Made by a program: the position numbers and the translations under genes. A stretch of DNA of 64,000 bases from Bryobacteraceae bacterium (GTDB lineage: Bacteria > Acidobacteriota > Terriglobia > Bryobacterales > Bryobacteraceae), in the NCBI GenBank assembly GCA_030041985.1, contig JASIAM010000060.1:45083-109082 (forward strand), read 5' to 3'. Under the pieces are notes generated by a model that saw only the letters and a program-made list of their open reading frames with translations, did not search any database and had not been told where the DNA came from. The stretch's first letter is position 1, and each line of letters begins with the position of its first letter. Positions 16,101 to 24,347 of the stretch are shown one piece after another.

Positions 16101-18393
16101 CTGGCCGTTTGGCAATATCAACGGTACAGGAACGACTGACTCTGGCGATAATGGCGGCCTAGGGAACCAGATAGTCCAATATAATGGATACCAAGCCGCA
16201 ATAGCTGCACAGCTATCTTATAACCCATATTTTAACCAGTTCCTGAATGGAATACAGGCCACAGTATTAGGTGGTCTTAATGCTGGCATTAATCAATACG
16301 GGTCTAGCGCCGGCTCAACAGCGTACACCGGGACCTACGACAATGCTGTGTACCAAGCATTTCAAATCATGAATCTCAGTACGGAGTTCCCACAGATCAC
16401 GTTTTCACACACCAACTATCCATGGGCACAGCATGAGAGCTTTTTGGCAAACGCTCTGGTGCCCGACTCACGCTATGGGAATCTCCGCAAGTACGTATCG
16501 GTCGGAGACGGTGCGACTTCTGGAGAGTCCACGATGTTCGGCGCATTCATCGCAGAAGGCCTGTATCCAACGAACCCGACGGCTGCCGGATATGGTATGT
16601 GGGGATGGCTCGAAGCCACGGCATCGCCGAACTATCCAATGATCGGGGATACGGCGTGGTGGATCAACCCGCTTGTGCCACCGGTGACCCCTACGTTGGC
16701 GAGCATTAATTTTCCCGGATACTGGTCCATCGAGCGGTATGGTTTCGGTACCCAGCATGAAACCAGCGTGCACTTCGTCAATGGGGATTTCTTCAGCCCA
16801 CAAGGACACCGGCATTTTGACGATGGGCAAACTATCATATACGCACACAATGCGCCGCTATCACTTGACTGGGGGACAAATTATGACCCTGATGACGGGG
16901 CGGCATACTGCCACAACCGAATCGTATTGGACATGGCGCTCGTGGGAAACGTTGGCGCCTGGAACGAAAACAACCCTAATTGTGCGGTTACTTCTACGGG
17001 AGCAGGGGACGGCACCAGCGGCGGTTGGCTGACGGCTAATAATACAAACTTTACAGCATTCACAAACTCCACACAAGCCGTTGCCACCTTCGGCTACGCG
17101 GACGGGAGTTATTGGCAACGCACTGTGCGGACGATGGCCGCCGACACGGTATATCCAGCAATCTACGTGATTGATCAGTTTTTCAACGGCAGTTGTGCGA
17201 GCAATTGTCAGGCTACGTCAGCATCAAATAATTGTGCTACCAACAATTGCAAGGTCCTGACCTGGAACATGATGGCGAACGCAAACGATCCGGTCAGCAC
17301 CCCTGCGGGGAACCTAACAATGGTGCCAAGATTCAGTGCGGGATGCCAGGCGGTAGCCGGAGAGTACGCCAGTGCGAACGATGCTAGTGGAGAAGCCCCC
17401 TACAATTTGTCTTCTGTTAACCCGGTGAATGGCTTATATGCATTTGGCTTCACGGGCTATACCTGGCCGGCACTCGCCGCAGGATCTATTAATTGGAACC
17501 TCTACGAACGTCCGACTTCCGGGCAGGCACAGTTTCTCATTGGTAACTGGGGCCATGGTTGCACCAGCACGACAGAGGCTGCTCAGTTCGCAGCAGCGAA
17601 TGCCTCAGCCTCCTGGTATAACATTGGTGGCACTCCAGTCAGTTATTGCTTTCCTGGAAACACGGCTGCTGGAGGTCCAGGCGGCAGTGCATTTTGCGAA
17701 CAGCAGGACATCCTACGTATTCATGATGTGGGACCATTCGAGACAACTATTACTCCAGTGCAGAATGGAACGACGCTTCCTACAGTCTCTTACAGCTCCG
17801 GGGCCTATTCGTTCTCGGTTGGCTCTGAGACATGGAAATGGGGAGATTGTGACACAACCGCGGAGAGTTGCTACTTCACATTCAGCAATGGCAGCGAGCA
17901 AGTGCTCACAAGCTACGACACCAATAGCTATTCCGCATATGGGATGACAGCCTCGGGAGGCGCACAGGAGTTGGTCAACAATGGGGGCGGTGCGATCACC
18001 TGGACAATAGCCGATGTTGCAAGTAGTACCCGCTGCGTGACTCTGCCTACCGGAGTGGGAACTTGGTATCCGTCAGCTCCGGTGCAGTACGTCAGCGGGC
18101 AGTATTGTTACTATCCGACTGGGCAGCCACAGCCAGCTCCGGTGACTATCACGTTCACGCATACCCCGGCGACAATTCGAACCATAACGCTAAGCTTCAC
18201 GGCTCCATCCGGGGCAACGCAGGTAGCAGTGAAGTTTGGTGGCACTACGAACTACGCGGCGCTGGCGAGTTGTTCTCCGTCATGCAGTGTTACCTTCCAA
18301 GCGCCGGCCGGAACGTATACGGAACAGCATTCGTTTTTATCTTCGGCTGGCACGGTGATTACCACCAGCCAGCCGATATCACGTGCGTATTAA
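13123..18393 (+). CDS. Giant secreted heparinase II/III-like protein, paralog 1
   Basis: A 1756-residue protein with a signal peptide (AAVALLILGSRLNGQS). The core near residues 1210-1270 reads SVHFVNGDFFSPQGHRHFDD, then APLSLDWG and AAYCHNRIVLD, matching the H-x-H-x-D-x-G and HN-x-V-x-x-D hallmarks of heparinase II/III C-terminal domains, so a polysaccharide lyase role is likely. The fold is interrupted by beta modules: about 415-495 (ISNAGGITGANGTWYSC), 691-766 (FTPSGYNCSGCSVTAVTP) and 852-912 (SSYNCIACVVTGVTATT). The substrate could be its own exopolysaccharide or plant/microbial glycans. It is paralogous over its length to the gene at 18765. Confidence 0.75.
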   Translation: MGDISYKLRWPRAAVALLILGSRLNGQSTLAQFQLTEYFGVNWPVQNIEMKYNGGPPPIGSTAMIKNGGAQVPYQWIAPSAGGYNGYGCWDNTATEGCILVQDSLSAATLSGGVPTNPVTNTYTLESGVAPTAAVTNPVTITSGTCQSGVAGWIIANGLTGVCVPKTQPTPYNYAPIQGVQLANGIWTGAVSGTPNLIYTPAGSLAQVTGGNLSAEFETAATIFTGETTTVIDAGPLKTSIQLSYTANRPNYYLEAGAPTTGGTSSGLSFTYAAGQVDCNVLALYFNSTTNLPSPLTTGRVYYNVGCTESGNALEETNYTTTTYELSTTPAGSPLRLGAYTGPIPGVYTLGNVAGPGHLTATLVMYANRPSFIYDYDTDLTGQWFAPMYNEVQPTVREYQGAGSTSAACGYTTPLTITNITTASPPVVTVAGNLAATAGDQVIISNAGGITGANGTWYSCAVTNGPNGSFSLYTSAACTAPVSVSGTYTSGGTAAPQYTQWSTRGQGDAYFNIPYSANYIPYIGVSCGSGNYISSLGINYPPNWDDSGYYDMVYNGSSPLPGTGNALSPVVGLFEGRLSKQFNTGQLTQHAQPGWFASNNHWISAYNVSQSGSNNCSNSGGTCAFGLEHIFATNALATTIHGNFGIYVGTVGQLVGPNAPAQPIKVEQNAEAGLNLSSLYSYNLNYNNPAPAITGASWSSGTESLTLATPTSVAVGDSITVSGFTPSGYNCSGCSVTAVTPTTVSYAVPVNPGPYAAVGVVTDNTNPNYGFTYPYMPTSDFRAWSALFNNSSALCSSTGTCSGPSGYYNNMLTLGFPTSVVAQMWHNPTNTSYVTAAYNGMWTSGAYGNAYNPTAASWANGTETLTIGPNPITVGEEINVSAASSSYNCIACVVTGVTATTVSYAQATQPPATVMFTFMRETGVPGVVNEIANGQGAAWNAGVEYYQWYYNQFGNDFSTCGALYLNPNITAAETAGCKRMQAFAGAVMWDKDFWPFGNINGTGTTDSGDNGGLGNQIVQYNGYQAAIAAQLSYNPYFNQFLNGIQATVLGGLNAGINQYGSSAGSTAYTGTYDNAVYQAFQIMNLSTEFPQITFSHTNYPWAQHESFLANALVPDSRYGNLRKYVSVGDGATSGESTMFGAFIAEGLYPTNPTAAGYGMWGWLEATASPNYPMIGDTAWWINPLVPPVTPTLASINFPGYWSIERYGFGTQHETSVHFVNGDFFSPQGHRHFDDGQTIIYAHNAPLSLDWGTNYDPDDGAAYCHNRIVLDMALVGNVGAWNENNPNCAVTSTGAGDGTSGGWLTANNTNFTAFTNSTQAVATFGYADGSYWQRTVRTMAADTVYPAIYVIDQFFNGSCASNCQATSASNNCATNNCKVLTWNMMANANDPVSTPAGNLTMVPRFSAGCQAVAGEYASANDASGEAPYNLSSVNPVNGLYAFGFTGYTWPALAAGSINWNLYERPTSGQAQFLIGNWGHGCTSTTEAAQFAAANASASWYNIGGTPVSYCFPGNTAAGGPGGSAFCEQQDILRIHDVGPFETTITPVQNGTTLPTVSYSSGAYSFSVGSETWKWGDCDTTAESCYFTFSNGSEQVLTSYDTNSYSAYGMTASGGAQELVNNGGGAITWTIADVASSTRCVTLPTGVGTWYPSAPVQYVSGQYCYYPTGQPQPAPVTITFTHTPATIRTITLSFTAPSGATQVAVKFGGTTNYAALASCSPSCSVTFQAPAGTYTEQHSFLSSAGTVITTSQPISRAY

Positions 18394-18411
18394 GGCAGCT
18401 ATGAAATCGCT

Positions 18412-18428
18412 GCTCCCGGAGCGGGAGC
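18412..18428 (+). terminator. Hairpin 3' of the first giant gene, possible terminator
   Basis: A perfect 7-base stem (GCTCCCG / CGGGAGC) with a GAG loop begins 18 bases after the stop codon. There is no T-tract after it, so intrinsic termination is weak or Rho-dependent at best. Confidence 0.3.
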
Positions 18429-18749
18429 GGACAACGTAAGGGCATGTGGCAAATAGATCCCGTGGGCTGTCTTTCAGATTCCAGATTCAACCCGCGGGCA
18501 GCACCACTTTTCCGACCCGAGATCCGCCGCAAGCGATTGAATATCCTGAATGATCAGCCCGTCTATTATCGGCTGCCGCGCGCGCGAATTCCAGGTTCAG
18601 CCGGTTGACAAAGGCTACCCGGCCGGTATGGCTGCCCCCTCCAGGTTTTCCAAATCGAAATTGTTCTGAATCACCGTGCAGGCTGGGAAACGAAGTAAAG
18701 ATGCTTCCGGCCATACACACGCTGGAACAGGCTGATCTGGTGTTATGCT

Positions 18750-18764
18750 GAACCGTAACGGTTC
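18750..18764 (+). promoter_or_regulatory. Palindrome directly against the start codon
   Basis: GAACCGTAACGGTTC is a perfect palindrome with 7-base arms, and its last base touches the ATG at 18765. No Shine-Dalgarno sequence is visible between it and the ATG. It could be an operator or an mRNA hairpin that limits initiation. Confidence 0.4.
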
Positions 18765-21700
18765 ATGTCTAAGCATAAACATCGATCCCGATGTGTTCAT
18801 GCTGTTACAGCACTTCTATTTTGGGCTGGCCCCTTGAGCGGGCAGTCCACTCTTGCCACATTTAGCCTGAAGGAATACTTCGGCGTCGGGTGGCCCACCC
18901 AGAACATCGAGATGCGCTATGACGCGGGGAGTCCGAATAAAAGTACCACACGGATGCTTAATGCGAGTGGCAGCGAGATACCCTACCAATGGATTTCCGG
19001 CGCCAATTGTTGGGATCCCACGGCAGTGAATGGCTGTATTCTGGTGCAGGATGGTTTGGCCCCAAACGCTACCAATACGTATACTCTCCAAAGCGGCATT
19101 GCTCCGGCTGCTACGGTGACTAACCCGGTAACGGTCACATCCGGAACCTGCCAAAGCGGGGTGGCCGGTTGGATAGTGGCGAACGGCTTGACGGGTTTCT
19201 GTGTACCGAAGACCCAATCATCGCCGTACAACTACGCGCCGATCCAAGGGATTCAGCTCAACAGCGGGGTTTGGACGGGGGCGGTTTCGGAGGATCCCAA
19301 TCTGATTTATCAGAACCCGGTAACGGGAACATGGCCGAACAGCATTTCTAATAATGTCGTGCTTTATGGCACCGGTGGAAAGGCGCTCACCGTACCGGCC
19401 ACGATATTAACTGGAGAGGTCACTACATTCGTCGATTCCGGGCCGCTGAAGACATCCGTCCGATTATCCTATACGGCTAATCGGCCGCTTTATTACTTTA
19501 CTGGTGGGTTGTTTACAAAGGGAGGTACAGCGACAACATTATCAGTACCCTACGTTTCCGGCCAAGCGGATTGCGGGACTATGGGGCTGTACTTTACCAG
19601 CGCCACTAATCTGCCCGCGCCCCTAACTACTAATACGGCATATTACAATATAGGGTGCGCGCTTAGCGGAAACTCACCAGGAAACACTAACTACAGCACG
19701 GCTACTTATAGCCTCTCTACTACTCCGGGTGGCCCCCCTCTTACCCTCAGCGCTTATACCGGCCAAGTGAAAGGGATTGATACGGTAGCCAATGTCAGCG
19801 GATCCGGGCATCTTACGGTTATCCTGACACTATATGCGAACCGGCCCGCTTTCTCTTATGACTTCGACACCGACCTGAACATTCAATACTTTGCGCCGTT
19901 ATACCATGAGGTCCAGCCTGATGTACGGCGTTACCGGGGGTTCGGGTCCGACTCTGCCGCCTGCGGTTACGAAACCCCGCTGGCGATCACCAGTATTACC
20001 AATACCAGCCCTCCCGTAGTTACAGTGTCGAACACGCTGAATGCTCAAAATGGCAACCAGATCAATATCAGCGGTGTAAATGGGGCAAGCGGAGCGAACG
20101 GGACTTTTTATGTATGTTCTGTCAACAAGGCCGGCCAAACGTTTGCACTAAATACCTCGGCAACGTGTGGTGCATCGACTACTGCGCCGGCCCCGGGAGT
20201 GTATACCTCAGGAGGCATTGGCAAACCGCAGTACCAGAATCAGAATAGCCGTGCGCCGCGGGACGCCTTTTACGACATTTCGTATTCGGGCAACTATTTC
20301 CCGGCGCTCGCCAGTTGCACTTCTATGACCATCCCATCGCTTGGCATCAATTATCCTCCCAATTGGGGGGATGCCGGCTACTACGATATGGTTTACAACG
20401 CGCAAGGGGGCGCGCCTGCACCGGTAGTCGGTCTTTTTCAGGGGAGGCTGTCGAAGCAGTTTAATACGACCGGAAGTGAACGATCTCAACCCGGTTGGTT
20501 CAGCAGTAATAATCACTGGATCGGGGCGTACAATGCGAATTGCTCATCGGGGCGATGCGCGTTCGGAATCGAACATGTAATGCAGGTAAACGAACTAGCT
20601 ACGACGACCCATGGCAACTTCGGCATTTACGTGGGATCGGTGGGCCAGTTACTACCACCCGATTGGACGCAGCCCATCAAAGTGGAACAGAATACTTTTG
20701 AGGGGATCAATCTCTCCAGTCTGTATACTTATACGCTGAACTATCCTGACCCCCAACCGGGCAATCCTCCGAATAATGGTTGGACATGGCCCTATATGAA
20801 CGCGGCGGATTTCAGTGCCTGGGTGAGCCTGTTCCAGCATTCGGCATCATATTGCGCCTCGTCGGGCACATGCACCGGTGATAACGGCTATTACAATATG
20901 ATGAAAGTATCTGAGCCTGCGAGCGGCGCTATCCAGGATCTGTGGCATTACAACGACGCCGCACACGCAGCGTCTGCGTATCGCCAAGTGCTCAACGAAG
21001 GCGCTGTGGGAGGGACACATACGATTTCCGGGGCATCGTGGTCCGGCGGCGTGGAAACACTAGTGATCGGGCCGCATGCGATAGTTGCTGGCCAAACCGT
21101 TACCATTACAGGGTTTACCCCTTCCGCCTACAATTGCAGCCTGTGCATGGTAACTGCCGTCACACCCGCAACGATATCGTATAATTTGGCATCCAACCCG
21201 GCTGCATATACGGTTGCCGGTTACGTGGCAGAGACCGGGATTCAGGGCTTCATTAATGAGCTTGCCAATTATGAGAATTTGTGGTTTCCGAATACCTCGT
21301 ACTATCAATTATTCCTGAATGAATTCGTATACGCGTTTCCGCAGTGTACAGCTCTTATTCTGAACTCCAACTCGACACAGTCCCAAAGAACCGGCTGCAA
21401 GGTAATCCTGGGATTAGCCGGGTCGCTGTTGTGGGATAACGATTGGTGGCCTACGGGAAACATAAATGGCAATGGCACCACCACTAGCGGTGATAATGGC
21501 GGCCTGCAGAACCAGATAGTTCAATGGTATCAAGATCGGGCAGAAGCGGCTTTGCAATTATATTTTCATCCATACCTCGCCAGTAAGGTAGCATCCGGGA
21601 ACAGCTACACACTCGGGTCTATCAATGCAATGGCCAATCAATACGGGTCTGGAGCGAGTTCCATGCACTATCAAGGTGCATACACAGTGCCTACCTATGA

Positions 21701-23354
21701 AGCATTTGAAACCAGCGCGCTAAATGGCAGCTTCCCCAATTTCACATTTGCGAATCCGAACTATCCCTGGCGGCAGCATGCCGGCTGGTATTTGTCTGGC
21801 CTGACTCCTCCGGAACCGCGATTCGGGAATGTTCGGAAGTGCCTATCGAACGGGGATGGAAATACCGAAGCCGAATGCGCAGTGAGTTTGGGTTTACTGG
21901 CGGAAGGTTTAGCTTCGGTCGATGCCACCACGGCGGGAAACGCAATCTGGGGATGGGCGCAAACGAATACCCCCAATAAAACTTACACCGTCGATCAGAA
22001 TGACGTGTGGGCTATCAACCCGCTAGTCCCGTCAGTAACTCCGACATTGACGAGTATCAATTTCCCGGGTTATTGGTCCGTCGCCCGGTACGGTTTTGGG
22101 ACCCCTTACGAGACTTCGGTACATTTCATCAATGGGGATTTTTATAGTTTGCAGGGGCATCGTCATGATGACGATGGGCAAATCTCGATCTATGCACAAA
22201 GTGCACCTCTGGCCATTGACTGGAATGCGAACTTATACAACCCAGACATGGGAGCCAGCTACTGCCACAATCGAGTTGTATTAGATTCAGAGATCAGCGG
22301 AACTCTCGGAGCGTGGAACAGCGACGCACCGAACTGTGCGGTTCCAGGAGCTAATTCCGCAACCGGGCCGCTACTGAAAGCCGTTGAAACAAATTTTAAT
22401 GCCTTCTTAAACTCGACGCAGAGTATCGCTGACTTTGTATACGGGGACAGTACGATATGGACGAGGGCCGTGCGGACCATTGCCGCCAATCCGGCCTATC
22501 CATTGATTTACGTAAAAGATAGCTTCTCCGGCCCAAGTGCCGCAGTTAGTAAGACCATAACCTGGAATCTGATGGCTACCGGGTCGGTGGTAACCCCGGC
22601 CGGCGTGGTTACGCCTATCGTGCGCTATAGCGGCCCTCCAAACGCCGCTACCGGATGTAACTCGCCAGCAGCACAGTATCCCAGCAATGGAACAGTATAT
22701 TCGTTGGCGAATGGCCTCGAACAGTTCACCTTTACAGGGGCGTCCTGGCGCGCCCACGCGACCGGAGGCATTAACTGGGATTTATGGCAGATTCCTTCTT
22801 CGGGGTCCGCACAATTCTTCATCGGGAACTGGGGGCACGGATGTAATAACGTGCGGGAAATGGCCGAGTTCCAAGCGGCCAACGGTGTGCCATTTAACGA
22901 ACGGCAGCACATCTTGCGGGTACATGATACCGGAACCTTCCAGACACTAATTGCTCCATACCGGAACGGTGAGACTCCCATGCGCACGATCACGATCGAA
23001 TCTTGCGGCATTCAGGTTGTGCAAGGGCCGGAGGTTACTTGCTTTAATGATTCCGCGCTGACTTACACGAACGGTACGAGGCAAGTGTTGACTGTATATG
23101 ACGGAACATCGCAATCAGCATTCGGATTCACCGCGTCGGGCGGAGCTCAGGAACTGGTAAACAATGGTTCCGGCACAATCACCTGGACAATAGAAGACAT
23201 CGTAGCAGCAACGCGTTGTGTCACACTCCCGGCCGGCGCATCTCTACAAAGTGGCACTGGTGTGCAGTACAACGCTACTACAGGGCAATATTGCTATAAC
23301 CAAGGCGCATCTCTACAACCAACTCCGGCGACCGTGACATTTACAGTTCAGTAA
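18765..23354 (+). CDS. Giant secreted heparinase II/III-like protein, paralog 2
   Basis: A 1529-residue protein starting MSKHKHRSRCVHAVTALLFW, a signal peptide ending near LSGQS. It aligns along its whole length with the preceding gene: STLATFSLKEYFGVGWPTQN, QWISGANCWDPTAVNGCILV, then the lyase-like core SVHFINGDFYSLQGHRHDDD, APLAIDWN and ASYCHNRVVLD near residue 1130. It carries one module of the first kind at about 406-486 (ISGVNGASGANGTFYVC) but only one Y-N-C-x2-C module at about 753-822 (FTPSAYNCSLCMVTAVTP), against two in its paralog. Likely an extracellular polysaccharide lyase or a derived binding protein. Confidence 0.75.
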   Translation: MSKHKHRSRCVHAVTALLFWAGPLSGQSTLATFSLKEYFGVGWPTQNIEMRYDAGSPNKSTTRMLNASGSEIPYQWISGANCWDPTAVNGCILVQDGLAPNATNTYTLQSGIAPAATVTNPVTVTSGTCQSGVAGWIVANGLTGFCVPKTQSSPYNYAPIQGIQLNSGVWTGAVSEDPNLIYQNPVTGTWPNSISNNVVLYGTGGKALTVPATILTGEVTTFVDSGPLKTSVRLSYTANRPLYYFTGGLFTKGGTATTLSVPYVSGQADCGTMGLYFTSATNLPAPLTTNTAYYNIGCALSGNSPGNTNYSTATYSLSTTPGGPPLTLSAYTGQVKGIDTVANVSGSGHLTVILTLYANRPAFSYDFDTDLNIQYFAPLYHEVQPDVRRYRGFGSDSAACGYETPLAITSITNTSPPVVTVSNTLNAQNGNQINISGVNGASGANGTFYVCSVNKAGQTFALNTSATCGASTTAPAPGVYTSGGIGKPQYQNQNSRAPRDAFYDISYSGNYFPALASCTSMTIPSLGINYPPNWGDAGYYDMVYNAQGGAPAPVVGLFQGRLSKQFNTTGSERSQPGWFSSNNHWIGAYNANCSSGRCAFGIEHVMQVNELATTTHGNFGIYVGSVGQLLPPDWTQPIKVEQNTFEGINLSSLYTYTLNYPDPQPGNPPNNGWTWPYMNAADFSAWVSLFQHSASYCASSGTCTGDNGYYNMMKVSEPASGAIQDLWHYNDAAHAASAYRQVLNEGAVGGTHTISGASWSGGVETLVIGPHAIVAGQTVTITGFTPSAYNCSLCMVTAVTPATISYNLASNPAAYTVAGYVAETGIQGFINELANYENLWFPNTSYYQLFLNEFVYAFPQCTALILNSNSTQSQRTGCKVILGLAGSLLWDNDWWPTGNINGNGTTTSGDNGGLQNQIVQWYQDRAEAALQLYFHPYLASKVASGNSYTLGSINAMANQYGSGASSMHYQGAYTVPTYEAFETSALNGSFPNFTFANPNYPWRQHAGWYLSGLTPPEPRFGNVRKCLSNGDGNTEAECAVSLGLLAEGLASVDATTAGNAIWGWAQTNTPNKTYTVDQNDVWAINPLVPSVTPTLTSINFPGYWSVARYGFGTPYETSVHFINGDFYSLQGHRHDDDGQISIYAQSAPLAIDWNANLYNPDMGASYCHNRVVLDSEISGTLGAWNSDAPNCAVPGANSATGPLLKAVETNFNAFLNSTQSIADFVYGDSTIWTRAVRTIAANPAYPLIYVKDSFSGPSAAVSKTITWNLMATGSVVTPAGVVTPIVRYSGPPNAATGCNSPAAQYPSNGTVYSLANGLEQFTFTGASWRAHATGGINWDLWQIPSSGSAQFFIGNWGHGCNNVREMAEFQAANGVPFNERQHILRVHDTGTFQTLIAPYRNGETPMRTITIESCGIQVVQGPEVTCFNDSALTYTNGTRQVLTVYDGTSQSAFGFTASGGAQELVNNGSGTITWTIEDIVAATRCVTLPAGASLQSGTGVQYNATTGQYCYNQGASLQPTPATVTFTVQ

Positions 23355-23385
23355 TAAGAAACTCGCAACTGGCCGCGCGCTCCAG

Positions 23386-23410
23386 CGAGCAGGTCGTGCC
23401 TGTCTGCTCG
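23386..23410 (+). terminator. Hairpin 3' of the second giant gene, possible terminator
   Basis: Arms CGAGCAG and CTGCTCG are perfectly complementary around an 11-base loop, 32 bases after the stop. No T-run follows, so the call is weak. Confidence 0.3.
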
Positions 23411-23488
23411 AATAGATATAGTGGAATATAGTTAAGAAGCGTGTGGAAGCCGGCAGCTCCGGTGTATAATCAAGTGAGAGATGGCCGG

Positions 23489-24190
23489 ATGAGACCCGCC
23501 ACAGCTTCTTTCCTGAAACAACTGCCGATAGCTCCGTTGCTCGATCAGTTTCGTGACTGGTACAGCTTACGCCAAATGAAACACCAGACGAGTTTCGCGC
23601 AACACGGAGAAGATACCATTGTTTTGGAGTACTTCAATCGGCGGCCCGGATTTTATATAGACGTCGGCGCTAACCACCCCTTCCGCATCAGTAACACTTA
23701 TTTGCTTTATTTGAACGGCTGGAGGGGCATTACTCTGGAGCCGCTACCGCACTTGTCTCAAAAACACAGGCGATACCGGCCGGAGGATTGGCACTTCAAT
23801 GTGGGCGCCGGGTCGCGTGAAGGTAGCATGCGGTTCTACGAAATGACTCCGAATGTGCTTTCCACCTTCGATGAAAAAATGATGGAAGAGTATATCAAGA
23901 CGAAGGTGGGGGTGCTGGCTTCGTACCGCGAGATCCCGGTGCGTACCATTGCCTCTGTGTGGAAGGAACTGCAACTGCAGCAAGGGGTTGACTTTTTATC
24001 CATCGATTGCGAAGGAAGCGATCTCGATGTATTGCATGGAGTTGACTGGTCAGTGATGAAGCCGAAGTTGCTGTCCGTCGAAACGGTGCATGAAGAGGCG
24101 GGAGGAGAGATTCACCGGTTCTTGCGCGAGATGGGTTTTCGGGTGCTCGGGGTAAGAGGGTGTAATACTCTTTTTGAGTTCGCCGGTTGA
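23489..24190 (+). CDS. FkbM-family methyltransferase
   Basis: A 233-residue SAM-dependent O-methyltransferase. The core reads TSFAQHGEDTIVLEYFNRRP, then FYIDVGANHPFRISNTYLLY (SAM-binding DVGAN), WRGITLEPLPHL, VRTIASVWKEL and the second FkbM hallmark VDFLSIDCEGSDLDVLHG. The ATG at 23489 follows GAGAG; an in-frame ATG at 23441 would add sixteen residues with no family character. It probably methylates a sugar hydroxyl in the surface polysaccharide. It is isolated on the plus strand between the giant secreted gene and a TonB-like gene. Confidence 0.88.
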   Translation: MRPATASFLKQLPIAPLLDQFRDWYSLRQMKHQTSFAQHGEDTIVLEYFNRRPGFYIDVGANHPFRISNTYLLYLNGWRGITLEPLPHLSQKHRRYRPEDWHFNVGAGSREGSMRFYEMTPNVLSTFDEKMMEEYIKTKVGVLASYREIPVRTIASVWKELQLQQGVDFLSIDCEGSDLDVLHGVDWSVMKPKLLSVETVHEEAGGEIHRFLREMGFRVLGVRGCNTLFEFAG

Positions 24191-24347
24191 TGATTGCGTC
24201 CGGAGGATGCAGTAAGTGCGCCCCGATACTCAAGGAGAAATTGTCTTTCCGGTATGATGAAAAGATCGCGCTCTGCGATGGCGGTAGGGAGAGCGGTTCG
24301 CAGCCGGCCGGGTAGACACCCAAACCGTTGAGCGGCGACCTAAAGCA

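Larger units (their letters stand above)
18394..18764. other. Intergenic region between the two giant paralogs
   Basis: No gene is supported over 371 bases. The minus strand keeps open frames around 18487-18800 (for example EQFRFGKPGGGSHTGRVAFV), but none has a family match and they look like eroded sequence. A small hairpin lies near the upstream stop and a 15-base palindrome touches the downstream start codon; both are listed separately. Confidence 0.4.

Noticed and set aside
18487..18800. Minus-strand frames between the giant paralogs
   Set aside because: No family, no ribosome site, and they overlap the palindrome and the signal peptide of the plus-strand gene.
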